Source: Fibrobacterota bacterium (GTDB lineage Bacteria; Fibrobacterota; Fibrobacteria; UBA5070). Taken from it: a DNA stretch of 64,000 nucleotides. The notes beneath the pieces are model-generated. The model made no database searches and was not told where the DNA came from. It saw only the letters and a list, made by a program, of their open reading frames with translations. The number at the start of each line of letters is the position of its first letter. Position 1 is the stretch's first letter. The stretch is taken from the NCBI GenBank assembly GCA_016715065.1, contig JADKBN010000010.1, positions 186,001 to 250,000 on the forward strand, in the 5' to 3' direction. Of the stretch, positions 62,305-64,000 are shown in pieces. Both the position numbers and the translations under genes were made by a program.

Positions 62305-62340
62305 GCCCACCGTCGCCTTCGGCCGGTGGGCTTTTCTTTT
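62305..62340 (+). terminator. Rho-independent terminator after eno
   Basis: GCCCACCG and CGGTGGGC form an eight-pair stem around TCGCCTTCGGC, followed by TTTTCTTTT. Confidence 0.85.
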
Positions 62341-62419
62341 GGGGGAATGGGTGGGGTGGCAGGGGTCGTTTGCGGGGAGGGCTGGGCTGGAGGAGGTGGT
62401 GAGGAGGTTGTTAGTACGG

Positions 62420-62592
62420 TTTTGCCCGCGGTCGCTTCGCTGCGCGGTGGGTGGGCGGCTAGGGTGGCGGGTTGGGCTGGGTTGGGCTGGGTAGGCGGAA
62501 GTGGCATGGGTGGGGGATTTGATCTGTTTTGCCCGCGGGTGCTTCGCTGCCCGGTGGGTGGGCGTCTAGGGTGGCGGGTTGGGCTGGGTTGG
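62420..62592. repeat. Two ~66-base direct repeats, GC/GT-rich
   Basis: Copies at 62420-62485 and 62527-62592 share TTTTGCCCGCGG, GCTTCGCTG, GGTGGGTGGGCG and TCTAGGGTGGCGGGTTGGGC (first copy GCTAGGG). The central CGCTTCGCTGCGCGGTGG also occurs in the right inverted repeat at ~20.94 kb. Confidence 0.65.
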
Positions 62593-62632
62593 TGGGGAAT
62601 GCGGGGGGGGGGCGGAATCACCCGGTGTGGGT

Positions 62633-64000
62633 TCAGATCGGAATGCGGACGGACGAGGGCGTGGTATCGGAAGTGGGGTTTGGCTTGGAGCTCCAGAGTC
62701 GAAGGAGAATATTCTCGAGTCCTGGATAGACAACCCGGTTGCCATGGGCGCTCAGGTGATCTCCGTCGATCAGAAGCGGAAGTCCCTGTGCATCGAACGC
62801 GGAAAAAGTGTCTCCGGGACATAGCGGCTCGAAGGAATCCCAAACTTCGAGTCTTGGGAATTGTTTCGTGAGTTGGCGGATGGAGGCCATCACGGGGGCT
62901 CGCAATTTTTGCAGGGAGTCCCGCGAAATGGCAAGACCTGGTTTGCAGCCTGGATTGCCACGGTTGAACCAGTCAGAACAGCGGAATGGGGGGGCAGGGA
63001 GAATCGGTAACGGAGCATCCATGACCACGGAAATGGGCAGGGTGGAAAGGGAGTCCATCACCTCGGTGGCTTCGAAAAGTGCCTCCTGGCGATCCTTGGA
63101 TGCTTGGATGCCGTTCTGCTGGCTCTCGATGTGGGATGCATCGAAAGGTCCCCATTGGTCGCACAGTCGGTTCATCCGCAGCGATGCCAACAGGATCACG
63201 TCGCCGGGTCTGGCTTGGGAGCGGATCTTCGCGAACCCGTTTTGCCACCAGGAGTTTTCCTGCAATCGGGGAAAGACGGGTCGCAACAGGTCTGCGACAG
63301 GTTTTCCGCCTTGGCAGATCAATACGACCTCGGCGCCTTTCTCGCTGATGCCGCTTAGTGCGGTGGAATAGGCCGGCCCATGGGAGTCGCCGAAGACGAA
63401 AATTGTCCGCCCCTCGAAGGTGCTTGAACGCTGCGCGTGGGAGATTTTCAGCCTCGGAAACCATTGATGGACATCGCCGGTGCGGCAGAGTGTGAGGTGT
63501 TTGCTGAAGGTGAAGAGGAGGGTGGAAACACCCCAGGCAAGGGAGATGCTTGCGATTCCGACAAGGAGCACCTTCTTGGTCGAGTCACCGGCGAGGTGAT
63601 GGCGCCGTCGCGAGGGGGTTTCGATCCAGCGATAGGAGAGGTCGCCAAGGAGGAAGCTCAGGGATAGTCCGATGACCATCGTCGGAACCGATTGGAGGCC
63701 GCTTGTCCAACGCAGAAGGGCGAAGATCGGCCAATGCCACAAATAGATGGAGTACGATCGCACCCCGATCCAGAGGACCGGGCGGGAGGCGAGAACGTTC
63801 TGGAGAAGACCTCTCGTTTCCGTCGTGCCTGCGATGGAGTGGATGAGCAACAACGTTCCGATCACGGGGGCCAGGGACCAGGGGAAGGGAAAGCCCGCCT
63901 CATGAGCTTTGAAGAACCCCAGAAAAACCAATCCCATTCCAAACCAGCCGAGAATCCCATGCCAGCGATTTCTTGAAACCGGTCCTTTTCCGTCCAGATG
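62633..64000 (-). CDS. Acyltransferase-3 / SGNH (OafA-like) protein, N-terminus outside window
   Basis: The frame is open to the window end, so the ATG at 63937 is internal and the true start lies beyond 64000. The visible ~455 residues comprise the last membrane spans of an acyltransferase-3 domain (WIGVRSYSIYLWHWPIFALL, DLSYRWIETPSRRR), followed by a periplasmic SGNH-like domain with FVFGDSHGPAYSTAL (nucleophile Ser) and DGDHLSAHGNRV (Asp/His). OafA-type proteins O-acetylate surface polysaccharides or lipopolysaccharide. It is convergent with eno. Confidence 0.88.
   Translation of the reverse strand, partial: HLDGKGPVSRNRWHGILGWFGMGLVFLGFFKAHEAGFPFPWSLAPVIGTLLLIHSIAGTTETRGLLQNVLASRPVLWIGVRSYSIYLWHWPIFALLRWTSGLQSVPTMVIGLSLSFLLGDLSYRWIETPSRRRHHLAGDSTKKVLLVGIASISLAWGVSTLLFTFSKHLTLCRTGDVHQWFPRLKISHAQRSSTFEGRTIFVFGDSHGPAYSTALSGISEKGAEVVLICQGGKPVADLLRPVFPRLQENSWWQNGFAKIRSQARPGDVILLASLRMNRLCDQWGPFDASHIESQQNGIQASKDRQEALFEATEVMDSLSTLPISVVMDAPLPILPAPPFRCSDWFNRGNPGCKPGLAISRDSLQKLRAPVMASIRQLTKQFPRLEVWDSFEPLCPGDTFSAFDAQGLPLLIDGDHLSAHGNRVVYPGLENILLRLWSSKPNPTSDTTPSSVRIPI

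Larger units (their letters stand above)
62180..62632. other. eno 3' region with element, terminator and direct repeats
   Basis: This 453-base gap between eno and the convergent acyltransferase gene contains the structured element, a small hairpin, the terminator and the direct repeats. After the second repeat GGGAATGCGGGGGGGGGCGG precedes the acyltransferase 3' end. No protein-coding frame is convincing. Confidence 0.5.

Overview
This 64 kb window most likely comes from a plant-polysaccharide-degrading, Gram-negative member of the Fibrobacterota. The evidence is two tandem lipoproteins with the Fibrobacter succinogenes major paralogous (FISUMP/TIGR02145) domain, a TIGR02147-family protein, several secreted carbohydrate-active enzymes ending in type IX-secretion-like sorting domains, and lipid A and lipoprotein maturation genes (lpxB, lnt) that imply an outer membrane. 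The DNA is visibly GC-rich. Many genes overlap by 4 nt (ATGA, GTGA, TTGA), and GTG and TTG starts are frequent. Layout: positions 2-9625 are mostly a plant cell-wall degradation cluster, holding the end of a GH5-like glycosidase, a GH43-like propeller enzyme, a GH5 cellulase, a CE8 pectinesterase and a CE2-type esterase lipoprotein. Positions 9745-15159 hold DNA repair and small genes: recQ, a small HTH-like protein, a YchJ-type SEC-C protein, mutM, an FHA protein, a second CE2-like esterase and an unknown. Positions 15.2-21.5 kb are an accessory island bounded by two long, imperfect inverted repeats. It contains a probable frameshifted gene, lower-GC unknown genes, a small-molecule kinase-like gene and two exported or anchored unknown proteins. 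Positions 21.5-24.1 kb encode a Cfa-like lipid methyltransferase translationally coupled to an FAD oxidase-fold protein, an arrangement that resembles the 10-methyl fatty acid (BfaB/BfaA) pathway. From 25.0 to 36.5 kb there is a dense plus-strand run: ppa, a tRNA-Leu(UAA) on the opposite strand, hpf, hprK, an MCE/MlaD protein, a GH57 glucanotransferase, HPr (ptsH), dcd, a phosphoesterase, a Nudix-HAD fusion, lpxB, a FapA-type protein and a YprB-like exonuclease. HprK and HPr are both present but no PTS transport component is seen, suggesting a regulatory role. Minus-strand lnt and rsmI follow, then an STAS protein, manA, a Nudix hydrolase, an rRNA methylase, a receiver-kinase hybrid, a hemerythrin, an Rrf2 regulator, rlmH, radC and a TPR protein. 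The 3' part (47-62.3 kb) contains pgk and eno, a PD40 lipoprotein, a large TPR protein, a three-gene minus-strand operon (TIGR02147 regulator-like protein, DUF2341/LamG lipoprotein, secreted beta-propeller protein), the two FISUMP lipoproteins, tsaD and a GNAT protein. The window ends inside an acyltransferase-3/SGNH gene. The most notable non-coding signal is a structured element found immediately 3' of both glycolytic genes pgk and eno. It has conserved flanks and an internal helix whose two strands change together between the copies, and each copy is followed by a Rho-independent terminator. Other non-coding signals are an 18-bp perfect palindrome upstream of the TIGR02147 operon and a dispersed REP-like repeat family. 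No CRISPR array, rRNA or recognisable transposase gene was seen.
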